A stretch of 64,000 nt of DNA, taken from positions 434,001 through 498,000 of the forward strand of contig MU385866.1 of NCBI GenBank assembly GCA_022497145.1, given 5' to 3'. The translations under genes were made by a program, and so were the position numbers. The stretch comes from Rostrohypoxylon terebratum. Its lineage: Eukaryota; Ascomycota; Sordariomycetes; Xylariales; Hypoxylaceae. Position 1 is the first letter of the stretch, and each line of letters begins with the position of its first letter. The notes under the pieces are model-generated. The model had not been told where the DNA came from and did not search any database. It was given only the letters and a program-made list of their open reading frames with translations. Shown here one piece after another: positions 11,892 to 22,804 of the stretch.

Positions 11892-14800
11892 ATGTCTGAC
11901 AATTATAAACGTTTACTCCCAGCGCCTCTGCCTCCTGGGTCTGTCCAGGCAGCTGGATCGGAAGCATCCTTCCAGAAAGACGCCGGTCCTCCCGTAAAGA
12001 AACGTACCGTCTCCAAGGCTGCATGTAACAACTGCCGCCTTAAAAAGATTCGAGTGAGTAATGGTTTCTCCAACTTCGTCCTTTGTGGTTGGTCCCGCAA
12101 GTTGTTGACCCGCGTCTATTAGTGTGATAGCAAAAGACCCTGCACAGCCTGTACCAAGGCCGGCGTAGAATGCAACTTCGTGACCGCCAGCAGCGACGAG
12201 ACTCCCTTTATGGCGCTGAAGCGGGAAGTCGAATCCCTTAGGAGGTCTACAGAGGATATGTTACAGATATTTGATCTATTGGAGTCCGCCCCTGACGCAG
12301 TTTCTCTCGATATTCTAAGGCGATTGAAGTCCACTAGGCATCTCCCCGAGGGAGTGAACGACGCTTCCGACGTTTTAGCAGCCGTCAAGAAAGACTTCGA
12401 GGACGAGCCCGCTTTTCCTGTAAAACTATCTAACCGGCAGCTCATGGCTGGCCTTATACCTGAGACTCAATCGACCCCCGAGTACGAGCTAATGATGCGA
12501 TGTCCAACCACGTACACCATGCTAATCCCTGTCGAGGTTGCATTTATCAACCTAGCTGATCTATTGCGTCCAGTAGTTCTTGAACTTCCAAGGGCATCTA
12601 GTGTATACGTCTCCCCTACACTTAACATTGCGGATAGGTACCACGCCAAATAGCAAAGGTCGAATTATCGCAACTCGGCTAACCCGCATTCACAGTGCGG
12701 GACTAGGAGGAATTCCATCGTCATCGAACGCTCCGAGTTCTTCGAAGGAGAGCACTTTCCAGGGTAGAATGACAGTGTGTTCGCTAGAAGCAGGAAATCA
12801 GGGCATCGAAGGCTCCGAGGCTCTGCAATCGATGCACGCGCTCATCGACGATCGGCTCAAGGCTGTAAATTTCCAGAAGTGGACCAGGGTGCCCATCACC
12901 AACGAGCTGGCAGCAACACTTGTTTCACTGTATCTCGAGATCGATCATCCATGGTGCACCTTATTTGATGCTGATCTATTCTTAAACGACTGCATCGAGG
13001 GGAAAACTCACTTCTGCTCCTCCCTACTTATCAATGCTTTGCTAGGGTGGGCTTGTGTAAGTTGTCATATTTTCACCTATCTATTTAGTCGTGACCGCCA
13101 TGACATCTTGATATAATTTTAATGGAATTTTACAGTTCTGGTTACTGACATAGACTAGCAATCCTATTCAAATTTAAAGCCGGAAGCTAGGGCATTTGTT
13201 GTCGCCTTCGAAACCGAAGCCGAACGCCTATGGCAGATCGATAAACTCACTAACACACTTACTACAGTCGCTGCTACACAGCTTCTGAATAATATATCAG
13301 CAGCTCGGGGTCGTGATGAATTCGCAAACCATTGCCTAGAAGAAGGCATTCAGATGGGGATACGCATGGGTCGTAAGTTGAACCTTCGAGTCCATATAAT
13401 TAGTGAATCAACAGTTCCATTGAGATGCCATGACTATGCAATTTAACGTAATATGCATATCAAGAACATGGCTAATCCTGAGAATTGCAGTCTTTGGCGT
13501 AGCTTCTGCAGATGTGTCAGCTTCGAGCTGGCTAGATCATCATCAAGACTGGATCAGAGCTGCGTGCCATACCTCTGTAGGTGTCTTTCACTGTTATTCA
13601 TTTCTTTTGAGTCGAGTGTGGGGAATCCACAATCAAAATAACCAACTGGCCATTGCCATCACGACGATCCTCAAGCCCCTGACCCGATTTTAAGGAGGAA
13701 TGGCTGACCATCGCTGTTGCAGTGGGGCATCTTTACATGTGTTTGGTATGTCTATAACAATCCTATCCTACACAGCAACTTTCTATATTCATAATAAGTA
13801 GTATACGTTCATTGCAACTACACCGAGCAGAGCTTGATATGCCACCTATGCTTCCCATGCCCGGAGAATACCCTGGATGGCAAACCGATCCCACTTCGGC
13901 TCACTCCAGCAGGAAATCAGCTTCAGCAACTCAAGCCGGCGGAATCTTCAAGACTTTATGTAAATTAAGTCTAATTGTCCATGAGATAATTTGGGTATAT
14001 TTTGGTACGAGCGGCACCGTCCCTGCAGCCCGGGCAACTACCGAGTTCGCACAAATGATATATCAGAAGTTGTTTGACTGGGCAGCGTCGCTCCCCTTAG
14101 AAATGGCACGAGGAAAACGCAATCACCACTCGACCTTGATGTTACAGTAAGTACCATATTCAACGTTCATTTCGAGATACTCGCAACCTGATTTCATCGC
14201 CACGAGTTTTGAAACATCTGGCATCCCCCTAACATACTTTCGTAGTCTATATTATCACTGCACAGTGATGGGGCTCTTTTGGCCATTTCTACAAAAACAC
14301 GGCGATAAGGAGATAAAGGTAGAGCACCTCACTGTAACTATAGCGACCGCACAAGAAGTTCATAGGGCCTCGGCGAACCAGCTCAAAAGGCTATGTCTCA
14401 TTTATTGTATGGACTTCGGTAACGCATGTTCATCAACGCTATGGCATATTGGTCTTTTATACCTAGCTAACGCAATGCTCTGTGAAACGATGCGTTCCGG
14501 AAATCTTCGAGATCCTGAGCGATGGTTCTATTTCATGCTCTGCATGACTTGCTACGAAAACTTATGGTACGTGGCGCAGGCTATATCAACTCCAATGGGG
14601 TCACTATCTCTTCACGGGCTTCATAGGGCTCGTGTCTCGTGGCGATAAGACAAATGCTGACTACTCTCTAGTACGTGTTACTATCTCTCCTAAGGAACTT
14701 TCTTGCACTGTTCAACAATCAAATTTGAAGGCTCTTACGCCATTGTTCAATTATCATGGGATCCATCTCACCACACATATAATGGCTCCTCCGTCTGACG

Positions 14801-15096
14801 TTTGTACTGATTTTATAGCAGACGGCTCCTTTCAGGTCGTCGAAGTTACCGTACTCGGGCTCTTGAGCATGGCTCTGCGCAATGGATTCTTATCTGCCCC
14901 AGAGGCAGATACGATTCTTAAAAACATGAGGCAGATAGGGCAGCGATATGACCCCCAATTCTCTGTCCGAGCAAGCTTTATGGTCGACCTTGAACTCGCG
15001 ATGACAAGCCCTAAGGAAGCGCTGGTGCAGACCTTAGCAAGCGACTTTCATGAGCTAGCAATCTTCCGGGAATTCACGACTGACGAGCTCAGGTAA
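11892..15096 (+). CDS. Zn2Cys6 regulator, nirA/nit-4-like, doubtful 3' end
   Basis: DNA-binding regulator resembling the nitrogen-assimilation (NirA/NIT-4) type. Exons that join in phase: 11892-12053, 12123-12600, 12638-13056, 13159-13372, 13491-13576, 13723-13745, 13802-14146, 14246-14566. The zinc cluster is C45, C48, C55, C61, C64 and C71 (CX2CX6CX5CX2CX6C), interrupted by intron 1. Characteristic family segments follow: YELMMR, SYSNLKPEARAF, VFGVASADVSASSW, HTSWGIFTCV and LHLYYHCTVMGLFWPFL. A last coding block (about 14819-15096, SFQVVEVTVLGLLSMALRNG) clearly belongs to the family. It is in a frame that donor 14567 cannot reach with any of the acceptors ending at 14626, 14671, 14818 or 14821. 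The gene may be recently broken, may use a micro-exon, or may contain a base error. Intron 12601-12637 is only 37 bases. The coding sequence is AT-richer than the amidase. Confidence 0.7.
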
Positions 15097-17200
15097 GCAA
15101 GAGCTCGATACCTGTGGGAAGAGCAGCATGCCATCCCCGTTAACGTCTCAAGACCCTCTAATGTGAAGGGCTAGAAAGCGACAGTTCCAACAAACGACGT
15201 TGTCCAAATAGGATGGAGCCTTCTGATGTATAACATCGCTTCAGCCGGAGGGCATGAAGAGCGCACATTCGTCTTCCCTAGCTCATCAAGTCGACGCCCG
15301 CCCGTCTTCTATTGATATCACTCATGTAAATTAGCAGCCAATGGTGATATTAGCTAGTCCAGCTGACTGATCAGTCTAGTGCCCTGTGATGTTCGTCTTC
15401 GAGAAATGTGGCTGTGATTAGGTAAACATTAAGGTATCACGCAAACCTAAGAACCACATGTCGCCGCTAAGGAAAACAGAACCGTGCTATCTAAATAGCA
15501 AATCAAGGGTACTGCACGACCGTGCCTTCGAACGACATTACAGTTGAAACCTCCGTAATTACAGATTTTGTTTTGCCATGAGATGGCAGCTTCTCTGTTC
15601 ATAAATGTAGTGTTTCATTTCTTCGCAATTACTAAGGCTCCAACAGCTCCTTGTTGTGTGCCTGCCTGCTTAGGATGCCGAGCTGACACGCCACTGGATC
15701 CTTAGATTCCACCCGAACCCCCAATAAATCTACGTTTACCATAGGTTCCCAATAAGTCAACCAAATATACACGTAATGCCTCCGATATCCGACTTCCATC
15801 AATGCCTTCCCTACCTACTCACGAGACCCTACACTTTTTGCGAGTCTCAACCCATTGGTCGTTCCTTAGCGAGCCTGAAAGCCACCAGAATCGCCAATAA
15901 ACAAAACAAGAAATATGAGCTGTGGACGAAGCCGCCTTATTCCCCTTCAAAGTTCGAGGACACCTAAGAGAGGCAGGAATACATTATAGTACATAGGGCA
16001 GGGAGAATGATACTACCTAATTTACGGAGACAGGGGCAAGAGAAGATCAAAGATGAAGCCGGAGAAGATCGGAGATGCGATTGGATATCAATTTGCAGAA
16101 GTCCGGCAGCCACCCATTCCTTGATACTCCATACGCAAGCCACCAATTTCCCGATTCGAAACCAATCGCAGACTAGGGATACCCCCCCCCCTATTTCCAC
16201 CATACAAACGGAAGAAGGCTGGGAGTACATTGCGGTTACGTATAACCCTACTAGGTACTAGGTACTAGGCAGTTGCCGATGTATCTACGTAGGTAGCTAT
16301 AGGGCCTCAGGACAGAGTCTTTGCATGGATGAAAATGGCTGATTAGGTACCTACATGGTAGATTTTTCATTAACATACTACCTAATACTTGCGGTAACGC
16401 CATAACTGATCATATCACATTTGAGAGTCTATATACGCGATTTGTCGTACAGCTATGTCATAACTACTCGCAGACTACCTACCTATGAAACGAGGCTAAT
16501 AGTCTCCAGCTTGGAACAAAGAGAATTATCCCATAGTACATAAGTAGGTACCTAGGTAGGTTTCTATTTACAAAGCCTTGAAGAGGACTTGCTTTTCTCT
16601 GTATACCTACTATTAAATGCACCTATAGGAACTATCTACTATTATGTAGGACCTAGGTCCTAGATACTCTTAACACATGTACATTCACATGCACATTCAC
16701 ATGCTATGCATAAGCGGCCGCAGGCTTGCATAAAGCGCCCACTATGATTAATGGCAACTACTGTATGCTGTATTGTACATCCTATCATAATCAAATTTAG
16801 GCGATCCCCTTATCGGTCGTTAGATAGACTTGCATGGAGAGACTTTACTAGATCGGGTTGTGAGAAGGTTTAAGCTAGTAGCGCCGGTATGCTGGGAGTC
16901 TGGGACAAGGGACGCTTGTTACGTGGGGTAATAAAGCTCTGTCATTCAGATTTCTTGGTATGGGGACTAAGAAAATGTTCGATGAAAGTGCGGGGACGGC
17001 GCTCGTGACACCGCAACCCTATGCTATGCTCGTGGAGAAGGGTTTGGGGACGTAACCTGAAGGAATTAGATATTTTGGTATACTTTCTTGAGATCTGGAG
17101 AAAGCACTTGAGATACTAGTGGGAATTTTTTACGCGGGCGTCTGAACCCCGAACCCCTCGTATTCCCCCTTCCGTATCACGTGCAGCCCCGAGAGCCACC
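15097..17200. other. Gene-free stretch rich in CCTAGG/TAGGTACC words
   Basis: This 2.1-kb region has no convincing coding sequence. It holds the densest group of the recurring intergenic palindromes: 16249-16269, 16344-16353, 16543-16560 and around 16650. It also has a C run near 16182-16191 and a tandem pair of ACATTCACATGC near 16680-16703. It probably includes the promoter of the nickel/cobalt transporter. Confidence 0.6.
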
Positions 17201-18489
17201 ATGCCGCGGCTGCCCCGACTCTCCCTCCCTCCTCTCCCGGGACGCTTGAAAGCCCTCCCGTTCCCCGTGATCCGGGTGATCGGCCTCCTGATCTTCGCCA
17301 ACATGGTCGTCTGGGCCGCCGTCGGCGTGGTGCTACACTACTACCCGCTGATGATCAGCCCGGCCGTGCTCTCGTACACGCTGGGGCTGCGGCACGCCCT
17401 CGACGCGGACCACATCAGCGCGATCGACCTGATGACGCGGCGGCTGATCGCCTCGGGCCAGCGCCCCGTCACCGTCGGCACCTTCTTCAGCCTGGGCCAC
17501 TCCACCATCGTCATCATCACGTGCATCGTGGTCGCCGCCACCTCCGGCGCGCTGCGCGACCGCTTCGACAACTTCCAGTACGTCGGCGGCATCGTAGGGA
17601 CCAGCGTCAGCGCCGCGTTCCTCATCCTGCTGTGCGCGGGCAACGGCTGGGTCTTGTGGAGGCTGGTTAGGCGGCTGAGAGCTGTGTTGAGGGAGGAGGA
17701 CCCGCATCATCCCGAGGGGGAAGGGGAGGATGAGGATCAGGCCGCGGTGGCTAATTTGCAGCTCGAGGGCGCCGGGTTTCTGGCGAACGTGTTCAAAAAG
17801 TTGTTTAGGATTGTGGATAGGCCGTGGAAGGTAGGTTGATATACGTTCATTTCCCCTTTTCTGTTGTTTTTCGTTGTGTAGCGATCCTGACCAAACGTGT
17901 TAGATGTACCCCCTAGGCGTCCTCTTCGGCCTAGGCTTCGACACGAGTTCCGAGATCGCTATTCTGGGTATCGCCAGTATCCAGGGAGCCCAAGGGACGA
18001 GTCTTTGGATCATCCTTATTTTCCCGCTGTTATTCACGGGTATGTTATAACTCCATTCTCCGAGACATGCATATATTAATACCCACACTTCTAGCCGGCA
18101 TGTGTATGCTTGACACCACGGACGGCGCCCTCATGATGGCCCTCTACACGTCCAAAGCCTTCGCCCGCGACACCGTCGCAATCCTCTACTACTCTATCGT
18201 GTTAACCGGCATTACCGTCGTGGTCTCTGCCTTCATCGGCATAATCCAGCTCCTATCCCTCGTGCAAAACGTAGCGGAGCCAGAAGGCCCGTTCTGGGAC
18301 GGGCTGAGCGAGATCAGCGATCACTTCGAGATCGCCGGGGGTTGTATTTGTGGCCTGTTTTTGGTGGCCGGGCTAGGATCGGTGCTTGTTTATGGACCTT
18401 GGAGAAGAAGGGCTGAGAGGAGGATGGAGAGGGCGGAACGGTTGCCGAGTGATGATGCTGGGGGCGAATTCCGGGATGTGGAGGGTTGA
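17201..18489 (+). CDS. Nickel/cobalt transporter, NiCoT family
   Basis: Integral membrane importer for Ni2+ and/or Co2+, 386 residues. Exons: 17201-17830, 17904-18039, 18095-18489, all in phase. The family signature is intact: HX4DH at H65-D70-H71 within LGLRHALDADHISAID, then FSLGHSTIV, LGFDTSSEIAILG and GMCMLDTTDG. These segments line the metal path in characterised members. About eight hydrophobic segments are visible. Between helices, around residues 165-195, there is an acidic and His-containing loop (EEDPHHPEGEGEDEDQ) that may bind metal. In fungi such transporters supply nickel to urease. The sequence is strongly GC-rich and follows a long AT-rich gap. Metal preference (Ni or Co) cannot be decided from sequence. 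Confidence 0.93.
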
Positions 18490-19169
18490 TCTACTGAGGT
18501 TACCTAACATCTCGACAAAGCGAAAAAGCATGGCTATCGAGGTATTTAAGCGTAGAATATACGTCAGATAAGGACAGAGATACCTATCCAGCGTTTAAGA
18601 ACAAACGTACATGTTACTAATAGCACGTTCAGACATGATATCACATAAATAAGCCAATATATATATCAAATCGTTCTGATATTCTTTCGCTAGGAATGAA
18701 GAGAGATTCGGGAAGACCACGCGACCATTCTCGCCAATCTACACCTAAACGGACTTCCCTCGCCTCACCCCTTTTCGCCACAACGACCACCCAATGCGTG
18801 AAAGCCCATACCCGCCCAATCCGACCATCCGGTTCGTATAACCAACGGGCGGAACCACACCCATCCCACTCACTCGTCGCACATGTGCGTATGTATATTA
18901 TAAGGAAGTCGGAGCGGTTCGTTCCATCATAAATCCTCTGTATATATCATCCCGAGAAAAAAAAGGAAATGCCGGGTTGCGAAACCGAGTTCAACCAGCT
19001 GATAATGACGAATGGTATCCGCGCAATGAAACTGAATGGAAAATGCGATCGCTGAAAGGGGGAAAAAAAGCAGAAACGTAAACACGACGCGATGCTATGC
19101 CGGACGGGGTTCTAGGAAATTACTCATTTCTATGAGCAAAGAAGAAACAGGAGGTGATGCTTGAGACGA
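18490..19169. other. Convergent intergenic region
   Basis: This 680-bp stretch lies between the convergent NiCoT and calpain genes and presumably holds both 3' UTRs. The small plus-strand frame at 18696-18932 has no recognisable features. Confidence 0.55.
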
Positions 19170-22100
19170 TCATTTCTCGGACGATAACTCGGGGTCCTTC
19201 TTCTCTTCGCGATGTTGAGGGGCGCATGATTCCTTGGAATCCGCCGTTGAGTCTGGAGTAGCAATCGGCGAGTCATCCGAAGAATCAGAAGCATCCGACT
19301 TGGCGCAATCGTCTTTGGTATCATCTTTCTCGTCTAGCTTGCCATCAACCTTTACGTAGTCCTCTTCGCCGGCATCCTTCTTCTCACTGTCGTCATCCTT
19401 CTTAGGCTCATCATCGACGGGCTTCTCTTCGCCCTTCGCATCCGCCTTGTCGTCTTTGTTCTCCTCTATCTTATCTTCTTTCTTTTCGTCTGAATTATCG
19501 TCGTTTTTATCATCAACCTTCTCGTTTTTCTTGCCGTTTTCGTCGTCTTTCTTCTCGGCGTCATCATCAGGAATGATCTTCTCCTTACGGACTGCTTCGC
19601 CGTCGACAATCTCGACCTCATCCGTGGCATCCGGGCCCTTCTTCTCGCGTTCTCCAGCGGCGTTCATCTGCGCGTTGTCGATATCGGCCGGTCCCTTTTC
19701 TCCCATGCCGTTCTCGGTCATGTCACCGCCCTCAAGTACTACGCGTAATTCCAAGTCCTCATCCTTCGAGTAGACTCGAAATCCGACGATGCAGATAGCG
19801 TTCCATGGGTCTGGTAGACCCGACTCGCCGTCACTTTCCACGGTATTATCGTTAGTCGTAGTGGCGGACTGTGTCGTGGCCATTCTCGGTTTCTTAGACA
19901 TGTCGTCAGATGAGTAGAGTAGCTCCCAATCTTCAACTGGACTGTCGGAAGAATCACCATCCGAAGAGTAAGCGGGCTGAGGTGGGGTTTGCTTAGACTT
20001 GGCCGCAGATGCAGCAGATTTAGCAGCAGCCTCGGCAGCGGCAGCGGCTTCATCATTAGAGGCAGGCTTGTCTTCAACAGGTTTCTCCTCCGAGGGTTTC
20101 TCTTCAGAAGCCTTTTCGTTGGGCTTTTCGTCAGCCTTCTTTTCCACGGGTTTAGACTCCTCCTTCGGAACTTCAGCAACAGCCTCCTTTGGAGTTTCAG
20201 GTACACCTTCCTTCGGGGTTTCGACAACCTCCTTAGGCTTTTCTTGTTGAGTATCCGCAGTAGAGCCGTCCTTCGCAGCGTCCTTGGGGGTGTCTTCAGA
20301 CTCCTTCGGCTTCTCAGCAGGTTCAGGACTAGTAGATTCATCTTTGGTTTCGGTGGCTTCCTTGGATTCCTTGTCCTCCTCAGTCTGGATACTCTTGTCC
20401 TCGCCTGATTGCCGATCATCAGTCTGAACAGCCGCATCTTTAGGTTTCTCTTCTTCAGCCTTCTTGCGCTCTGCTGCTTCCTCTTCCTCCTTCTTTTTCT
20501 TCTCTGCTTCGGCTATGGCCTTCTCTTCATCTTCTTTTTTCTTTAACGCCGCAGCTTCCGCATCGGCCTTAGCTTTCGCAACGGCTTCTTCGGCCTTCTT
20601 CTTCTCTTCCGCGACCTTGCGCTTCTCCTCTTCGGCTTCCCGCCTCCTATCACGCTTCTCTTGGTTCTTCTTGGCTTGCTTCTTCGTGATATCGCGGTTG
20701 AGGTGGCGCTTCTCCCACATTTTGCGGCGCTCCTGCATGCGTGAATTGCTAGCCTTCTTCTGGTCCGACTTCTTGCGTAGCTTAGCGACTTGCTCGAGAT
20801 GCGCAACACCCTTGCTATGCGCCAAGTCGTACGCATATCCCACTTGGGCTAATTTCTCGTTCTCTTTCCGCTTACGACATTCGCGCTTAACGACGTCTTC
20901 AACGGAAGACTGGTCCGGAGAACGCTCGCCTGTGATGCTCATGAATACCGAATAGTTTCCTGGTTCCATGGAGGGGATTTCAATTGAGACGGATCGATCC
21001 ATCAGGTAGTTGCCATGAGATCTTACGATGTAATCTTCGCTGTCGGGTCGGCCTTGTTCGTGCAGTCGGAAATGCAATTTAAACCTGTATTGGCCTTCCA
21101 GACCCCTGTAGTATCTATCGTCAAGCTGCTGAAGTACCAGAACCAAGGGCGATTCCTTGGTCAGCTTCAAGTGGAATTTCTCGTTCCACTGTTGTTTCCA
21201 CGGAACCTCTACGCCAATCCATCGTTGGCAGCATCGCCAATCGGGATCCTTGAATAGGCGCGTTCGGTCGAAGTGCTGATACTTTTCGAGCATGTCCTCG
21301 TATGTGATCCAGAAGACGGAATCGTTGCCGAACTGGTGGCCGAGTTCTTCCTTGACGTCGTTGTTCCACTCTTTAGATCCATCCGACCACGGTCCTTCCC
21401 ACATGCCCTTGCGAACCTTACCCCAAGGGTTCCTAGTTCTTAGGTTAGAAGCTGGAGAGAGGAAAAAAAATTATTACAACTGAGTGCTCACCGGAGTTTT
21501 ACGAGTCGTTGACCACTTTTCAATGTTCTCGCATCCATCACCACGTAAGCATGGCCCTCGCGAATTCCGTTGCGGTCGCCATATCCACCATCAAGTAGGC
21601 CAGTGGAGCACCCGAAGAGGAACTCCTTGTTAACCTTGCTGAACTCTTGATCCCAAAACTCGTCAACGTCGAGTATATCAGCAGTCAAGAGCTCGGTAGT
21701 GACGCCGCCGGAAAGATCTTCTAAGCCCTCGCCAATCCAACCGCCTGAAAGGGAGCCGTAGTCGCCGTGGGCCTTAGCATAGGCCTTCTCGAGCAACGCG
21801 ACCCAGGTTTCATTCTGGTCCTTGCATTGGCCGAAGAACAAGGCCTTAGACCCGGTCTGATATGTTTTACGATACACTTTGTCGGGTTCCTCGCGATCGA
21901 TTTGGTTTAGCATTTCGCGCTGTATGCTTGGTGAATCCCAGTTTGGTGATGTAAGGTATAGCTTGTCGTCAACAATGGAATAGATCCATCCGCCATCTCG
22001 GTAGAATACGAACCCGTATATTCCAATTCCTAAAATCATGGGTAAGCAGGGGAAGGGGGTGGGCAGAACATTATGGATCAGGTTCACTTACGTGTGTCGT

Positions 22101-22804
22101 ATGCGACGCACATGTTCTTGATTGCGTCTTCAACATTGGCGAGCGCACTTAAACCAGCAATGAGCCAACAATCGCCAAGTGAACCTTGCTTCACATTGTC
22201 CGGACTAATGTTCTTCATAAATGTAGGCTTCTCAAAGATCTCATGCACTCGTTTCACAGCTTTGGGACACGTCGTGCTAAGACTGATCTTAGAGGACGTG
22301 ATTTCGAAATTGCGCGAGCCGAGCCAATTGAGACAATTACCCTTCAGCCATTTGAGATCCTCATCCTGTAGGACCCGTTAGCAATTGGCTTATTCGAGAA
22401 AGAAAATGGAAGTCTATAGGACGCACCAGGTCAAAGCCAGGGTCTCTGTAGCGAGTGTTTATGCGCTTGCATTCTGCGATGATCTTCTTGACCCTGCGGG
22501 AGCATTCATCCCGTGCACGGTCGTATCCGGCGGAGAACGGCTCATTGGGTCGTTCGGGAGTAGTCGGAAGAGGCACCGGATCGAATGGGAGGACAGCAAG
22601 CGCCTTACTAGGCTGCTTAGCCGTGAAGTGCCTCCATATCTTGTTAATGCTTTGTTGTGGCGGGGGCTTTCTCTTCTTTTTCTTCTTTTGGTTCTGCGTG
22701 CTCGAGGTGGACGGGTTCGCCTTGCGCGGAGGTTCGTCGGATTCGCTCGAGGAGCTGTAACCGAACCTCGTAAGGTCTTTTCGGCCGGATGGTAACTGAG
22801 ACAT
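19170..22804 (-). CDS. Calpain-like cysteine protease with Lys/Glu-rich tail
   Basis: Predicted intracellular papain-fold protease of the calpain family, 1150 residues. Exons in transcript order: 22804-22427, 22365-22092, 22029-21492, 21432-19170; phases agree. The catalytic triad is intact: Cys192 in GSLGDCWLIAGLSA, His377 in EGHAYVVMDA and Asn398 in the NPWG that opens exon 4. A basic, Ser-rich N-terminus precedes it (KKKKKRK near residue 45). After the protease core there is a C2-like or beta-rich segment. Next comes a long charged coiled coil (about 580-720), then Pro/Glu/Lys repeats and a very acidic C-terminus. This arrangement differs from fungal PalB/Rim13, so no symbol is given. I chose the ATG at 22804 over the in-frame ATG at 22918 because it starts just before the conserved Ser-rich leader; the longer start remains possible. 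Confidence 0.88.

Noticed and set aside
19447..20955. Several plus- and minus-strand frames of 80-230 codons rich in Ser, Phe or Arg/Leu
   Set aside because: They are shadows of the Lys/Glu-rich repeats in the calpain tail.
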